Part shown: piece after piece, positions 31,790 to 44,185 of the stretch
Layout of the letters: every line of letters begins with the position of its first letter
Numbering within the stretch: the stretch's first letter is position 1
Assembly: GCA_014529385.2 (NCBI GenBank)
Contig: CM043942.1
Span: 51,214,774 to 51,278,773 of the forward strand
Direction of reading: 5' to 3'
DNA from: Adiantum capillus-veneris
Lineage: Eukaryota > Streptophyta > Polypodiopsida > Polypodiales > Pteridaceae
DNA: 64,000 nt
Made by a program: the position numbers and the translations under genes
Notes under the pieces: model-generated
What the model saw: the letters and a program-made list of their open reading frames with translations, nothing else
Told to the model about the DNA's origin: nothing
The model's database searches: none

Positions 31790-33429
31790 ACAAGACCTTA
31801 AGTAGGGAGAGCTACGTCACTTGTGTGATGGTTAGCTTACTTTAGTTTTGACTAGAGAGAGCTTTAACTTTTAGAACAAGATCCAGGATAGAGTATCCTG
31901 AGGTTTAGTGGATAGCCAGGAAGCCTGTGTCTTGCCGAGGGTCTGCGACTAGTTAGATTTAGTTAAGTAGGATAATGTGGAGTTATGGTTTTTGGTTTTG
32001 AGTGCTTGTTATACTTGTGTAGAAATAGAGTAGAAAAACGTTGTAAAAACGCAAGAAACAAACAAAAAGAAGCAACAATAAGGCTGTTTGCTTGCCTTGA
32101 AAGCAAAACCCACACCATATACCCTTGAAGGGGGCGAAAAAAGTAGACATTGAAATTTATGATCCAACACTTGAGAAAACATAAAAATTGCGACCAAAAC
32201 CAACAAAAAAAACAGGTGATTGTTATAAGAAAACACTAAGTGAACCTAAAGAGGCCAAGAAGAGATATAACCATTAGCCTAGGGTAAACTGACTGTGTCA
32301 GGTGGTACGACTGATATTCACAAGTTTAAGATGAAGTGTCATCAACATCAATTTGCATCACTTCAAGTGCATTTGAGTTGTGAATTACCATAGAAGAGTG
32401 AAATTTGTTAAGTGCTTGAGTCTAAGGTCAAAATAAGTCCAAACTTCATAAAACTTGGGGGATAAACTTATATGGGCACAGGGAACACAACTATGCAAAA
32501 ACAGACAAAAATTAAATCCCCATTGCTCTCTACCTAGTCTATCGCGATAGACTGATGAAGGTGGTGATTGACTAACAACAAGGAAAAAAACCTTTATACC
32601 ACAGGTTTAACACATCAATACAAGGGTACTCACAAAGATTGAGTGAAACTGAACACCATCTTGACCACAAAACTTCCAAACCGGTGTTTTAGAGTCTGAA
32701 TTCAGAGACAAGGGCAAGAAGGCTTTGACCAAATGTCTAAACAGTGTCAAAATTTGTCAATGCACTACACAAGGAGAGGCTGAACCAGCTGTGGAGAAAA
32801 CTTGAGAAAAATGCTAAAAAGGGAGAAAATTGCCAGTCCATCGCGATAGACTAAGGAAACTGCTGCTAAGGACCATATCTTCCAAATTTCCCCTAGGGAG
32901 AGCTTTATCAGAGCCTATACACACACACACACCAAATTTCAAGGCATTTAGACCACTGAAAGTCAATCTAAGGCCCAGATAGAGAATCAAGCTCTGACTA
33001 AAATACTAAAATGGGAACCAAAACCCAACCCAAGTGTCCAAACTTCATAAAACTTGAGGGATAGGCTATAGAGGGTAACTGGAACTCAAGGTGAAGTCAC
33101 AATTTTGAATTGACTTGTGCTGAGCAAATTGTCAGTCTATCGCGATAGACTAAGAAAGTAGTGATTCAGACATATTTTGCAATTTGTGACTTTACTGCTA
33201 GGACATACTCTCCATATAGATCCCAGCCATCATTTCATATTTGAAATTGGACCACCAGAAGGCTGACTAAGTGGTTGCTATACATATTTGAAAGATTTTT
33301 GGTAATTCGGGGAAAAACCCTTTTGAACAGACTAACCATCCTTGTGTAGATCCCAGAAGGAGATCATCACAAAGCCGCACAAGAAGGAGTCCAAGTAAGA
33401 TTTAAGTTTGCAACCCAACTTTCATTCTT
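31790..33429 (+). other. Element D leader, non-coding
   Basis: About 1.6 kb without a supported ORF. It contains three 18-bp palindromes at regular spacing and a repeated phrase (CCAAACTTCATAAAACTTG near 32440 and 33030), showing that it is built from diverged units of about 300 bp. Long leaders are typical of this gypsy branch. Confidence 0.75.
32536..33151. repeat. Three 18-bp palindromes, AGTCTATCGCGATAGACT, 299 bp apart
   Basis: Copies lie at 32536-32553, 32835-32852 (one mismatch, AGTCCATCGCGATAGACT) and 33134-33151. Start-to-start distances are 299 and 299 bp. Each is a perfect or near-perfect inverted repeat centred on TCGCGA. Sequence around the copies is only partly conserved, so the palindrome is better preserved than its surroundings. 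Confidence 0.95.
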
Positions 33430-35700
33430 ATGTATTTAAGGTCGGGAGCCTTTGTTAAGTCGGGAGCTAAAAGTGTCAAAAGTCAAGTAAGCACCACGTC
33501 CACCGAAGAGAGTGTAACTCAGACGAAACTAGACCCATTAGCACCGATCATTGAAGAGGGTAGTGATACTGACACTTCGTCAGAAAAGTCCTTCTTCATG
33601 ATGAGTCAACAGCCAGGAGGTTTCAACGGTGAAGGACCAATGCCAGGGGGAGCACCTCCCTACATCCTTTAAACAAAACCAAGTTCACTATAATCTTCTT
33701 GGAAGGAACTAACTCGAGGGGAGCCTTAGTTTATTTTGACTATCGGGGATGCAAGTGTATTTGTATTGAAGAAAGACCGGCTCAGAGACTAGAGATAATT
33801 CGAGTCTATGATGATGGAGACAGATTCCGAGACGAAAAGGGAACCACTATCTGATAGTGAGTAACCCTGAGGATTACAACAGATATGGGGATAATGTGGC
33901 AAAAGGAAAATGGTTTCAGAAACCCAAGAACCGCCTCCTAACATTGATCGACCTGGAGCACTTTTTATGTATGATAAGAAAACAACCAGGGTCCCAACCT
34001 ATAATGAGAATGTAGGGATTTACAAGCATGAAAGCGAGGGAATAGTCTCTTACTTTCGATGCAAGGAACCCTACCCAAACGAATTAAGCATGAGGGCTAA
34101 GGGATTTACAAGAACCACCACTCTATGCACAGTATCAAGGAGAGAGTAAGCCAAAGACTCAGGGGTCAACTGAACCTGGAAGAACACCCCTAGAACGAGT
34201 TCAGAAGGATGAACCATCTCTCGCGAGAACTGTTAGAAATTATGGCTTAGGAGCACCATTGGAGAGGAACCTGGCCACTACAGAAGACCAGAGGAGGTAT
34301 ATCGACTAAGACGGGGAGTTCCCATGATGAGATTTGTAGACCATCGTAGAATTAGACCTTCTCAAGTACAAAAATGGGTAAACAAGAAATATACGGGAAG
34401 CACGGATCCAAGAGATCATGTAGCAGCCTTTGTGCGTGTAATTAGAGCTGAAGAGGTGTTAGACTTTCCTACCCAATTTGTTGGATTCGGTTTAACCTTA
34501 GAGGATGATGCTGCTACATGGTTTGACTCAGTGGAGCGAAGAGACTTTGAGTCTATGGAGGAAGTGTTTGACGAGTTTATCAAGGAATTCTCACAAAGGG
34601 GAATAGCTCATAATACAGTCTCACAAATTCATAAATTCAAACAGAAAGATGGAGAGTCTGTGCGAAAGGCAGCCCTCCGATTAAAAAGATATGTTAAGTT
34701 CTGCCCCGTGGAAGAACTACCAACTCAGTCCAAACTTATGCTTATATTTATCCGAGGACTAAGGAATGCAGATCTTCAGAAGGACTTACATATGAAAAGG
34801 AGCACGACGTTGAATGATTTAACCAAGGAAGCTCTATACCTTGTGGACAATTGTGCGGTCTACAAAGAGGGTGAGTTCAAGGATCTTGACGATGATTCTT
34901 CCTCGCAACAAAGCGGAAGCAAGTTCTGCTAAGACAACACCGAAAGGAGAAGTAGCGGTAAGCCAAGAGCAGCTTGTAGAGGAAGTGCTTAAAAAGATTA
35001 ACTTGTATTCCAAACCACAAGCTAAACAACCAAAATGGTGTGCGATTGAACAAAAATGGACAAACCATGGGACGGAGGAGTGTTATTATAACAAGGGATA
35101 TGTGAGAGAATGACCATATGCTCCGCAAGCTCAGGCGACATCCCCTCAAGTCCCACCGAGGCCTAGATATCAAACAGGCAACCTACCAGGACCTGTAGGT
35201 GTAGAAAGACCACAACCAGTGTTGGGACAACAACCACCCCTACCAGGATTACGACCAGTCGGCATAAGATACACACCCACAGTAACTGAGTCGGATGAGA
35301 AGGCTTTGATACCTATGCATGCATACTACAACGAGCCCAATGGATATGCGGCGAACTCTGTCTATTATCCACAGGAAGAACCCTCTACACCAGAACCATG
35401 GAGCATGCTAGGAAATACACGACCACCAACTGCTGCACAAGCAGCGGGGGAAGGAAGATATAGCTTGGATGAAAGAACACTGTTGTTCATAGCCAACGGA
35501 GGCATGAGCGGGCAAAGAATTGCACACCAACAAGAGGAGCTCCAGGAGCACCTCAACAGCCTAAAGGACCATGCTACAAGTGTGGTGGAGACCATTGGCT
35601 GAGGGCCTGCCCTCATGAAGAAATCATTAGGGTCAACGCATATTGCACCGAGTGTGGAATTACTCACTTGATCCCTGATTGCCCTAAAAACCCGAGCAAA
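33430..35700 (+). pseudogene. Element D gag region
   Basis: The region opens with MYLRSGAFVKSG (33430), the plant gypsy gag start. A retrotransposon gag core at 34324-34932 has WVNKKYTGSTDPRDHVAAF, DDAATWFDSVE and FIKEFSQRGIAHNTVSQIHK. A CCHC knuckle at about 35572-35625 reads CYKCGGDHWLRACP, followed by a second Cys-rich motif, AYCTECGITHLIPDCP. Gag forms the particle and binds element RNA. Broken in places. Confidence 0.8.
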
Positions 35701-37466
35701 GGAGCAAAAACTACCTTGAATATGTTGGGAGCGCTGCCTTCCAGTGGAGGGTCAGAAAACGAAACTCCGATTCCTGTTAAGGTCTTGACGAGAGCCCAAG
35801 CAAGGGAAATGACAATCAGCCCAAGAGTAACGATGAAAATCAGGAAGAAATCAAGACTGACAAGTCTAGCATCATTCGTGATAATCCTTGGAAAGAACGA
35901 AGAGCGAAAATGAAAGCTAGACGTGAGCGAAAACAAAAAGATGTAGAAGCTAAGCTAATGATAGCTCGAGAGCAACTTAAACAGCAAAGAGAGTCCAACT
36001 CTCTAAAATCAACGGAGGGACCAAGAAGTGCAAGCTCAGGAGGGTCGGTATTGGTAGATAAGATCAATGAACCCTTAGATGCAATCTTGCAAGCATATGA
36101 AGCAAGATTGAAGAACAGACAGACTCTAGAGCAAAGGTGGATGACATATCCATATCCAGAGATAGAAAAACAGAACTAGGGATGTACAAACAGCTGATTG
36201 AAACTGCACAAGCTTTATTGGAGCCTCCACCTATGGAAGTGGGGGATAGAGTAATCAAACCACCAAACAATGAAACACCCACCTCACAAATTGAACAAAG
36301 GATACCCACAAGAATAGAAAACGTTAAATCCTTGTCGGAAGTAGAGATGCAAGAGAACGTGCCTAATATCCACTGATGAATCACAGAAAGATTTCCACAT
36401 ATACCCCTATTGTGGACGAAAATTGGCCTGAAGAGCTATGGGAAACGGTGAGAAAAGCTCAAAAAAAATATGAGACAAAAACAGTCAAATCAGCACCTTT
36501 CTCGAAGTTGAACTTGAATAAGCCTCCATGGGATTTAGACGTTAAATCATTTCAAGGGGATAATGGTTCAGCTGCATCCGAAGATAGCAGACCAGCATCA
36601 CTCAGAACTTTGCCATCATATATGGGGGACTATGAGGCAAGGTCAAAAATTCGAAGAGTACCTTCTCAAAGAATAGGCGGGTCATGAAGCAACTCAAAAT
36701 GGTGCAGGACTGGGGATATGATTATTTGTATCTAAGACATGCTGAAACTACTACACGAGTAAACATGAAAAATCATAACTACCATGATGTCACGAGAACC
36801 CCTGTGGAAGAATTTGACTCAGCCACCATTAGTGGATCAGAAGTCCCAGCGTGGCTCTGTAAGAAAAAGGAGATATGGATGTGCGGGGCATCCCAATGTA
36901 GTGAATTTGACCACAATGAAAAGACACTAGAGAGGGTCTTGGAAGACGATGCATATATACGAGAACCTTTTCCTGAAGAGAAGCTCGAACCCTAGAATGG
37001 TCTCAAATTTTGGCTACATTGGATGTATGCGTCAATGAAGTCACTCCCACCAAATTTGTGATAAGTAGATTAGAATCATACCAACAAATGTGGAGAAAAT
37101 TTGTGATGAGATATGGCTACGATATCATACCATACTACATGTTGAGAAAAATTGTGGAGGAGGACGAGAACGATGGAGATACTGAGAATAAGAGGATCAA
37201 TAAAACAGAAAACGAAACTTGAGATTAAGATAGTGGGCTATGTGGACATCCCCACTAAAGAAATCCAATCAGGAGGGAGAAGAATTTTATGATTCTTCTG
37301 ATCAAAGTGAATACAAGGATAACGCGGATGACGAGAAGTCGAAAAAAATACGGAGGGAGACGACAATCAAGATCAAGACAATGACGTCTTCTACAATTTT
37401 CCAAACCAAAGTGAGAGACGCCAAAAAAGATACAAGAGTAAACGACACCATATCGGTCTACCAACC
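35701..37466 (+). pseudogene. Element D gag-pol linker, no recognised domain
   Basis: Open segments at 35668-36179, 36137-36687, 36684-36995 and 37010-37473 give charged, Lys/Glu-rich sequence. One phrase, WGYDYLYLRHAETTTRV near 36710, is followed by a stretch of ordinary composition. I looked here for a retropepsin active site in any frame and found none, which matters because this is where the protease normally lies. Function unknown. Confidence 0.5.
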
Positions 37467-39436
37467 ATGCTGAGACCCATGCCGGAGTTTAGGGGTAAGA
37501 CACATTTCCTTATGAACATTCATGTTGTTGATTGTGCTAAGGATAAAGTGTCAGGAAGATTTCTTAAGGTTGTTGAAGACTCAAGATTTAAGTCCAGAGT
37601 GTTGAAACCTAAGATAACCAGCAAAGCAAAAAAAAGAGTTGCATCAGAAAAACTAAATGTCTCTGGTGGTCCAATTATGACGAAAATTGAACAGAAAACG
37701 AGATACAATGAGTTGAAACAAAAAATTAAAAATGTATGGACAACTGAAATGGAAAGTAGCGATGGAACGAACGCTAGTGATGGGAGTAAAAAGATAGATG
37801 TACCTCCTCACTATTGTAAGTACACCATTCAGGAAAGAAGATTGGTGGTTCAGCAACCAATGAGGGAGCCTAAATCAAACGAGTCCTATGATGGGCCAGA
37901 GAACACCAAGAAAATAGACTTAGCAGAGCCAGGAGAAAGTCCTCGACCTGCTTACATTGCCACAGATCTAGGTCGGGAAGAAGAGGACTTACTGATCAAA
38001 ACACTTAAGGAGTTTCGAGATGTATTTGCATGGTCGTACAAAGATTTAAAGGGGGTGGATCCTAACATTTGTGAACATTCAATCCCTCTGAAGTCTAATG
38101 CAAAGCCAAGCAAACAACGTCCATACACGTATAATGAGACATTCGCCAAAAGGATAAAAGAAGAGATAGACAAACTTATGGAGGCTGAATTTATTTATGA
38201 GATAGAGCACACGGACTGGGTGTCCCCGATAGTGGTGGTACCCAAGAAAAACAGCAATTACGAGTGTGTGTAAATCTCAAGAAGGTAAACGCAGCAACAA
38301 TAAGGGACAACTACCCTCTTCCTATCACTGAACACATCCTAGAACGAGTAGCAAGCAAGCAAGCCTATAGCTTTATGGACGGATTCTCTGGTTATAAGCA
38401 ATTGGGGGTCAAACTAGAAGATCAATACAAAACAGCGTTTGCAACAGAATGGGGCATATATGCGTTTAGAGTAATGCCATTTGGCTTGACCAATGCTCCA
38501 GCCACATTTCAGAGATTAATGACACATGCTTTTAAAGAATACTTGCGAATATTCTTGGATATTTACATGGACGACTTGTGTGTCTACTCTCTATTGAGAG
38601 AAGACCATATAGATCATCTTAGAAAGGTATTTGAAAAGTACAGAACGTATAGGATTTGCCTCAACCCAGAAAAATGTGTATTCATGGTACGACAAGGTAA
38701 AATCTTAGGCCACATAGTGTCGGCTAATGGAGTTACCACTGATGAAGACAAGGTAAAGGTGATCATAGAATTGCCAAGACCAAATACTGTACGACAGGTA
38801 CAATCATTTATGGGACATTGTGGATACTACCGACGTTTTATCTACATGTACGCTGTAATAGCAAAACCCTTGTATAGTCTAATCGCGCTCTTCAATTGTA
38901 CCAATGAATGTGAGGAGTCATTCCAGAAACTAAAAGATGCACTGGTATCTGCACCAATTCTAAAAGCACCAGATTGGTCAAAGATCTTCCATGTACATGT
39001 AGATGCTTCGGCATTTGCAATAGGCTGTATATTAGCACAACCAGGGGAGGGTAAGACGGATTTTCCAATCAGTTATGCTAGTAGACAACTCAACAATGCA
39101 GAAAAGAATTATACTACCACTGAAAGAGAAGGATTGGGTATGATATATGCGGTAAAGAAATTTCGGCATTACTTGCTCGCGAACAAATTCACATTCTTTG
39201 TGGATCATCAGGCACTCTTGTACTTAGTAAACAAACCTTGTAACATGGGACGAATTGTAAGATGGTTCATTGTGTTGCTGGAGTTTGATTTTACGGTAGT
39301 AGTTAAGAAAGGAAAAACTCATCAAAGAGCAGACCACCTTTCTCGATTACTACATGGAAAAAAAGCTACTGGGGTAGATGATGATCTCCCAGATGCATAC
39401 CTGTTTAATATAGAGATGGTACCGAAATGGTCATAG
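37467..39436 (+). CDS. Element D reverse transcriptase and RNase H
   Basis: The lead-in (about 37890-38100) has KKIDLAEPGESPRPAYIATD and VFAWSYKDLKGVDPN. RT shows [49 protein letters not shown] (catalytic YMDD) and LGHIVSANGVTTDEDKV, then GHCGYYRRFIYMYAVIAKPL. RNase H follows: VDASAFAIGCILAQPGEGK, NYTTTEREGLGMIYAVKKF, FFVDHQALLYLVNKP and ADHLSRLL. One RNase H only. The segment 38264-39436 is a single open frame of 390 residues. E1 and G2 have close relatives of this region. Confidence 0.92.
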
Positions 39437-39448
39437 CAAATTATTCCA

Positions 39449-41040
39449 TTGCTGACATATGAAATCAATCTTGATGACAAACACACGGTGCAAGACATTA
39501 GACAAGCACGAAATTACACAATGCTTGCGGGAAGAATGTACCATCATGGAAACGATGGGATTCTAAGGTTGTGTATAAGCCCAGAGGAGTACGAAGCGTA
39601 TCTAGAGGAGGCCCAAAGACGAACAAGGGGATTCCATAGAGTAAATCAAATGATGTATGAACAACTAAGAAGACTTGGTGTGTATTGGCCAGGAATGACA
39701 GGCGATGTAGCTAAGTACATCAAGAAATGCGACTTTTGCACATCCAATACTACTGTGGATTATACCACATTATACCAAGTGACAGTAGCACCCGCATGGA
39801 GTCATGCTATTGTGGAATATTTGACTAATAAGGAGCTACCAAGAGATTGGTCTAAAGCCAGACAAAAGGCTTTACAAATCGAAGCGAATAGGTATGCCCT
39901 CATTAGTGACCAATTGTATAAAAGAGGAACTGATGACCAACTGAGGTTAGTTCCTCATGAGAATGACTACTTTCCATTATTGGAACAAGCTCATGCAGGC
40001 ATAGCAGGAGGTCATTTTTCAGCAGAGAGAACCGTAAAAATCATTATGGTTGCAGGTATATGGTGGCCGACCATGATTCAAGATGCAGCAGAATTCGTGA
40101 AAAGGTGTGATGAATGTCAACGCACTAAGGTACCAGTTAAAAGAGACGAAATGGCTTTAAGGCCAATGATGAGTGCTCGAGCATTCGCTAAATGAGGATT
40201 GGACTTTGTTGGTCCTATCACTCCAGCAGCGTATCGTTCACAAGCACAATATATCATAGTGGCCATGGATTACATGACCAAATGGGTGGAAGCAAAAGCC
40301 ACAATGAAAGCAGACGCTAGAACCACGGCACAATTCTTATATGAATATGTGTTTACACGTTATGGCCTTCCAATCGAGCTGGTGAGTGATAGAGGGACAC
40401 ACTTTGTAAATGAAGTTATCCAACATCTCTTAAATGAGTTTATGGTAATTCATCGCAAATCTGCACCCTATCATCCACAAGCCAATGGCCAAGCGGAAGC
40501 AACCAACAAAATATTGTGCACAGTTCTTACGAAACTGGTTAGTGAAACAAGAACAGATTGGGATCAGATGCTCTATTCGGCATTGTGGGCTTATCGAGTT
40601 GCATATAAAACAACACTCAATGCTACACCATTTAATATGGTATATGGGTTAAATGCAGTATTGCCTATTGACTTTTTGATCCACACACTAAGGGTAGCCA
40701 CACAATTGGACTGGACGGGGCATGAACTTTCAGAACGGTTAGAGGACCTTGAAAAATTAGATGAGTTATGACTCAATGTTGTAGCAGCCATATATGCAAA
40801 AAAAAAGACAACAGAAAGAGTTTTTTGACAAACATGTCAATAATAAGGACTTTAAAATGGGCGACTATGTCTTAGTATACACCCTTAAACAGCATGCCAA
40901 AAAGCTAAAGAAAAGGGGAATGGGGCCTTATTTGATCCAAGAAATATCGTCCAGTGGAGCAGTAAAACTGTCGACTCTAGATGGAAAAGAAATGCCGAAC
41001 TGGATTAGTGGGTGTCGTTTAAAAAAATATCATCTACCTT
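39449..41040 (+). CDS. Element D integrase with two tandem zinc-binding modules
   Basis: Module one (39449-39770): ARNYTMLAGRMYHHGNDGIL, LCISPEEYEAYLEEAQ, LGVYWPGMTGDVAKYI and KKCDFC. Module two (about 39795-40125): EANRYALISDQLYKRGTDDQ, HAGIAGGHFSAERTVKI, GIWWPTMIQDAAEFVKRC and DECQ. Each is about 110-125 residues and has the same internal plan, so this looks like a tandem duplication. The catalytic core follows at 40199 (DFVGPITPAAYRSQAQYIIV, SDRGTHFVNEV, YHPQANGQAEATNKIL). The C-terminal domain runs to about 41035 (GDYVLVYTLKQHAKKL, GMGPYLIQE). Function: zinc-stabilised DNA binding and strand transfer. Confidence 0.85.
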
Positions 41041-42388
41041 TAACACCGGAAATGTTGTTTCAATTGCATTATGGAAAAGCCTATAGACAGAAACAGCAAA
41101 GAATTCAGGACCAGGCACAACAAGAAGCCAAGGAACGGATTGCTAAACGAAAGCAGTTTCTCAGGACAATAAACGTGGTCACCCCAATCATGACCGACGA
41201 ATATCCTCTTTCGACATCCCAAACAAACGAAGCGGATATACAAAGCGAAGAATTAGCAAATACCATGACAGACTTTAGGGCTCAGGACGATAGCATCATT
41301 GACGACTTGGAAGATACGTGGTGTAGTCCTTACATAAAAGCTTATGCAGGCACAAAACAAGTTGAAATCTATGCATTGCTTGACACTGCAGCAAAAATGA
41401 GTGTCATCAGCTTTGAGCTCTTTCAGAAACTTGGACCAATGAGGACGATCCCAGAGACACACTGGTTGAAAGTAGCATCGGGTGATGAGGTGACCACGTT
41501 GTGGTCTATTATAATACCAATCATAGTGCAGGCACACCAGTACACTACAAAATTCCATGTACTGCCACCAAGTAAATCAGCAACGTCATGTATCTTAGCA
41601 GTGTCATGGATGAAAGCTAACAGGGTATTCATTGATTTAGATACTAATGAAGCACTGTTCCGAAATGACAACTTTTCAGAACCCTTCTTATCATATAACC
41701 AATACATGTCAAGGAGGAAACAGAAGTCAATACAACCACAAGGATATGCCCAACAACAAACAGAGTTTACAAGTCCAGCAACGTCTTATCAAAAATCAAC
41801 AACCATGCAGGGAATCAGGCAAGTTTGGGTACGGCGTACAGATCTGGCCGAGGCACAATTACATCAAAAGAGGAAATACAAAGTTTGGATAAGGCAAGAC
41901 AGCCTAATTCCTATAAAAAAGGGGGCAGAAAAACAGACAAAACACCAAAAGCCAGCAAAACTTCAAAGAACCACAGTCAAAATCGGTCGATTACGCAACG
42001 GACTATATTGGTATGGCGGCCAAAATTGCCAATTCAAAACAGGCCAACAACACAAGAAGGGAGGCCAAAGATGACCATCGAGCAGTTATCTACAACTGTC
42101 AATGTCAAGCCACATCATGCAAACAGCACGAGGAAACAAACAGAATCAACAACAAAAACTACAAGGATCTATAAGACCCAAGTCATCAAAGGAGAAAGAA
42201 AAAATGTTCCACTAGAAAATGTAACAAAATATACGACAATATCGACTTCAAAGGATCCACATACGCCAATTCAAAACCAGTGGAAAACAATCAAACAAAG
42301 AGCGGCAGATTTACAACTACTCCTTGCAAAGAAAATCTGCCAACCAACTCAAGCTACCACAGGAAACCTCAACGACAAATGCCAATAA
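41041..42388 (+). pseudogene. Element D retropepsin-like domain downstream of integrase, with basic tail
   Basis: Within the open frame 40794-42074 (426 residues), the integrase end is followed by a linker. Residues about 185-290 (41345-41665) then read like a retropepsin: VEIYALLDTAAKMSVIS in the position of the hydrophobic-D(T/S)G active-site loop, THWLKVASGDEV, and FHVLPPSKSATSCILAVSWM in the position of the conserved strand and ILG-type second motif. After it comes a Gln/Lys/Thr-rich basic tail (to about 42388). No other protease candidate exists in D. A second element, E1, shows the same order with ALLDTGA. Assignment is from motif spacing, so moderate confidence. Confidence 0.6.
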
Positions 42389-44185
42389 GCGAATCGCTTA
42401 TACCTTCCTCTTACACCGCATAAATTCTTTCTACATGCATTGACTGCACATGCATATAGGGCTATATTACAAGGCCTGCATTAGCACGAGTTCACACCCA
42501 TGCACAGCATATACCCTTGACGATACCCTGTCGTCCGGGAGGACTACAACTAGGAGGGGGGGAGGCATTCCAAATGCGGACTCATGACTCATGTCATATA
42601 TTAGAGGGCAATGTTTGTGAGCAATTTTTCAACCATTTTTGCATTTTATTGTGTGATTTTGGGAAAAAGAATATGCCCTCGTAATTAATCAGAATTGGGA
42701 ACCAAATCATCACACATGAGCCCCTAGGGATGTGTATAGACTATAAAGAGAGTCAAATCTGCCCAAAAAACGTCTAAAAACAGCAAAAAATAGGCCAAGA
42801 TTGACGATTATGAGTGAGAATGTACATAGACGAGAAAAATGTGAGCTACAAAGTGTTTTGCTTTTCATAGGTATTTTTATAGGTTAGAATTGCTATTTTC
42901 GGGTTATTTTGGGATTTATTTGCTTTATTTTAGCCATTTTCTAGCAAAAATTATAGAAAAAAATTCCGTAATCCAGATGGAAACACAAAAGAAGAGATGC
43001 CTGATCGGAGAAAGGTAAAGAAGACATAGAAAAAATAGGGACTGCAAAGGTGACAGGGCAAAATGACCACCGTCATGAAGGGACCTCCAACAGGAGAAAT
43101 CTACAAAAATTGTAGAACTGGAGCAAACGAGGTCCAAATCAAGAAATTTGCGAGCCTAAACTGCATCTCGCAAAAAGTTATGGCCACAGGTAAAAGATGG
43201 GAAAATTTTGTGTCGGAGTCTCGATTACATATAGAGAGGCTAGGCTAGAAATCTCTCATTTGAGCCATTTTCCATTGTGAGAGAGAGAGAGCTCCCTACA
43301 GCAGTTGAGACTTCCAGAAGCTCATCCATCACGCACGGTCACCAGATCGACATCAGATATGAGAGGTACGCTCGTCAACACTGACTCTAAGTGTTGTTTA
43401 CTTCAGTTAGTCGCAAAACCTCGCCAGCATCACAATCACAACCTGTGCACACATACGGTAGACCGGTTGTTAGGGAGACCTAGAGGCCACCAAATGGAAC
43501 CAAAATTGAAAGACACAATGCCTATAGATTAGGGATCAAGCCTATGACCTCGGAAAGCGCGAAGGAAGCCGCTCAGAAAACCTTAATTTCACAAGACCTG
43601 CAAAAGGGCAACTGAACCAAGGTGATCGAAAATGAGCCAAAACTCATAGACAGCAAGCCAATAACCTCGACAAACCGACTGAAGGGTTAGATCATGAAAA
43701 AGTTCGTCAAAACGGAGCCTAAAGTCCCTATCTGATGGAAACTGCACAAAGCGTCACGATACTCTAACGGGCCGACTAAATGACAAAATGACACCAAATT
43801 TAACAAGGTACATCCAAAAGAGGTCAACTACGAGATGGAATGTGTCCACTCAGGAAAAAAGCTCTTCCACTAGGACAAATGCCAGCAACAGGCCAGAAAG
43901 ATGTCCAAATGGTCGTTTTTCGTGTTGTAAACACCAAAACAACAACCGACTGCTTTGATGGAAGGTCAAAAGGAAATAAAAGAAAGCCGGAGTCATACAA
44001 TGACCAAAAGGAATGGCGACCATCACCTAAGTGGTCTACTTCGACTCCAGGACTAGCTAAGTGCTGCAAACAGAGAGTACACTCTTCTAAATTGATTAAA
44101 ACTTGATGTGTGTGTCTAGGAGAGCCTATTAACACCATTGTGGTCAACTAACATTAAAAAAAACTGGTAAAAATGACTAAGTACT
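42389..44185 (+). other. Element D 3' non-coding region, first part
   Basis: About 1.8 kb with no supported ORF. Short open segments lack recognisable features. A purine tract GGAGGGGGGGAGG near 42552 resembles the polypurine tract before the 3' LTR and could be a second internal one. Otherwise I see nothing definite. Confidence 0.5.
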
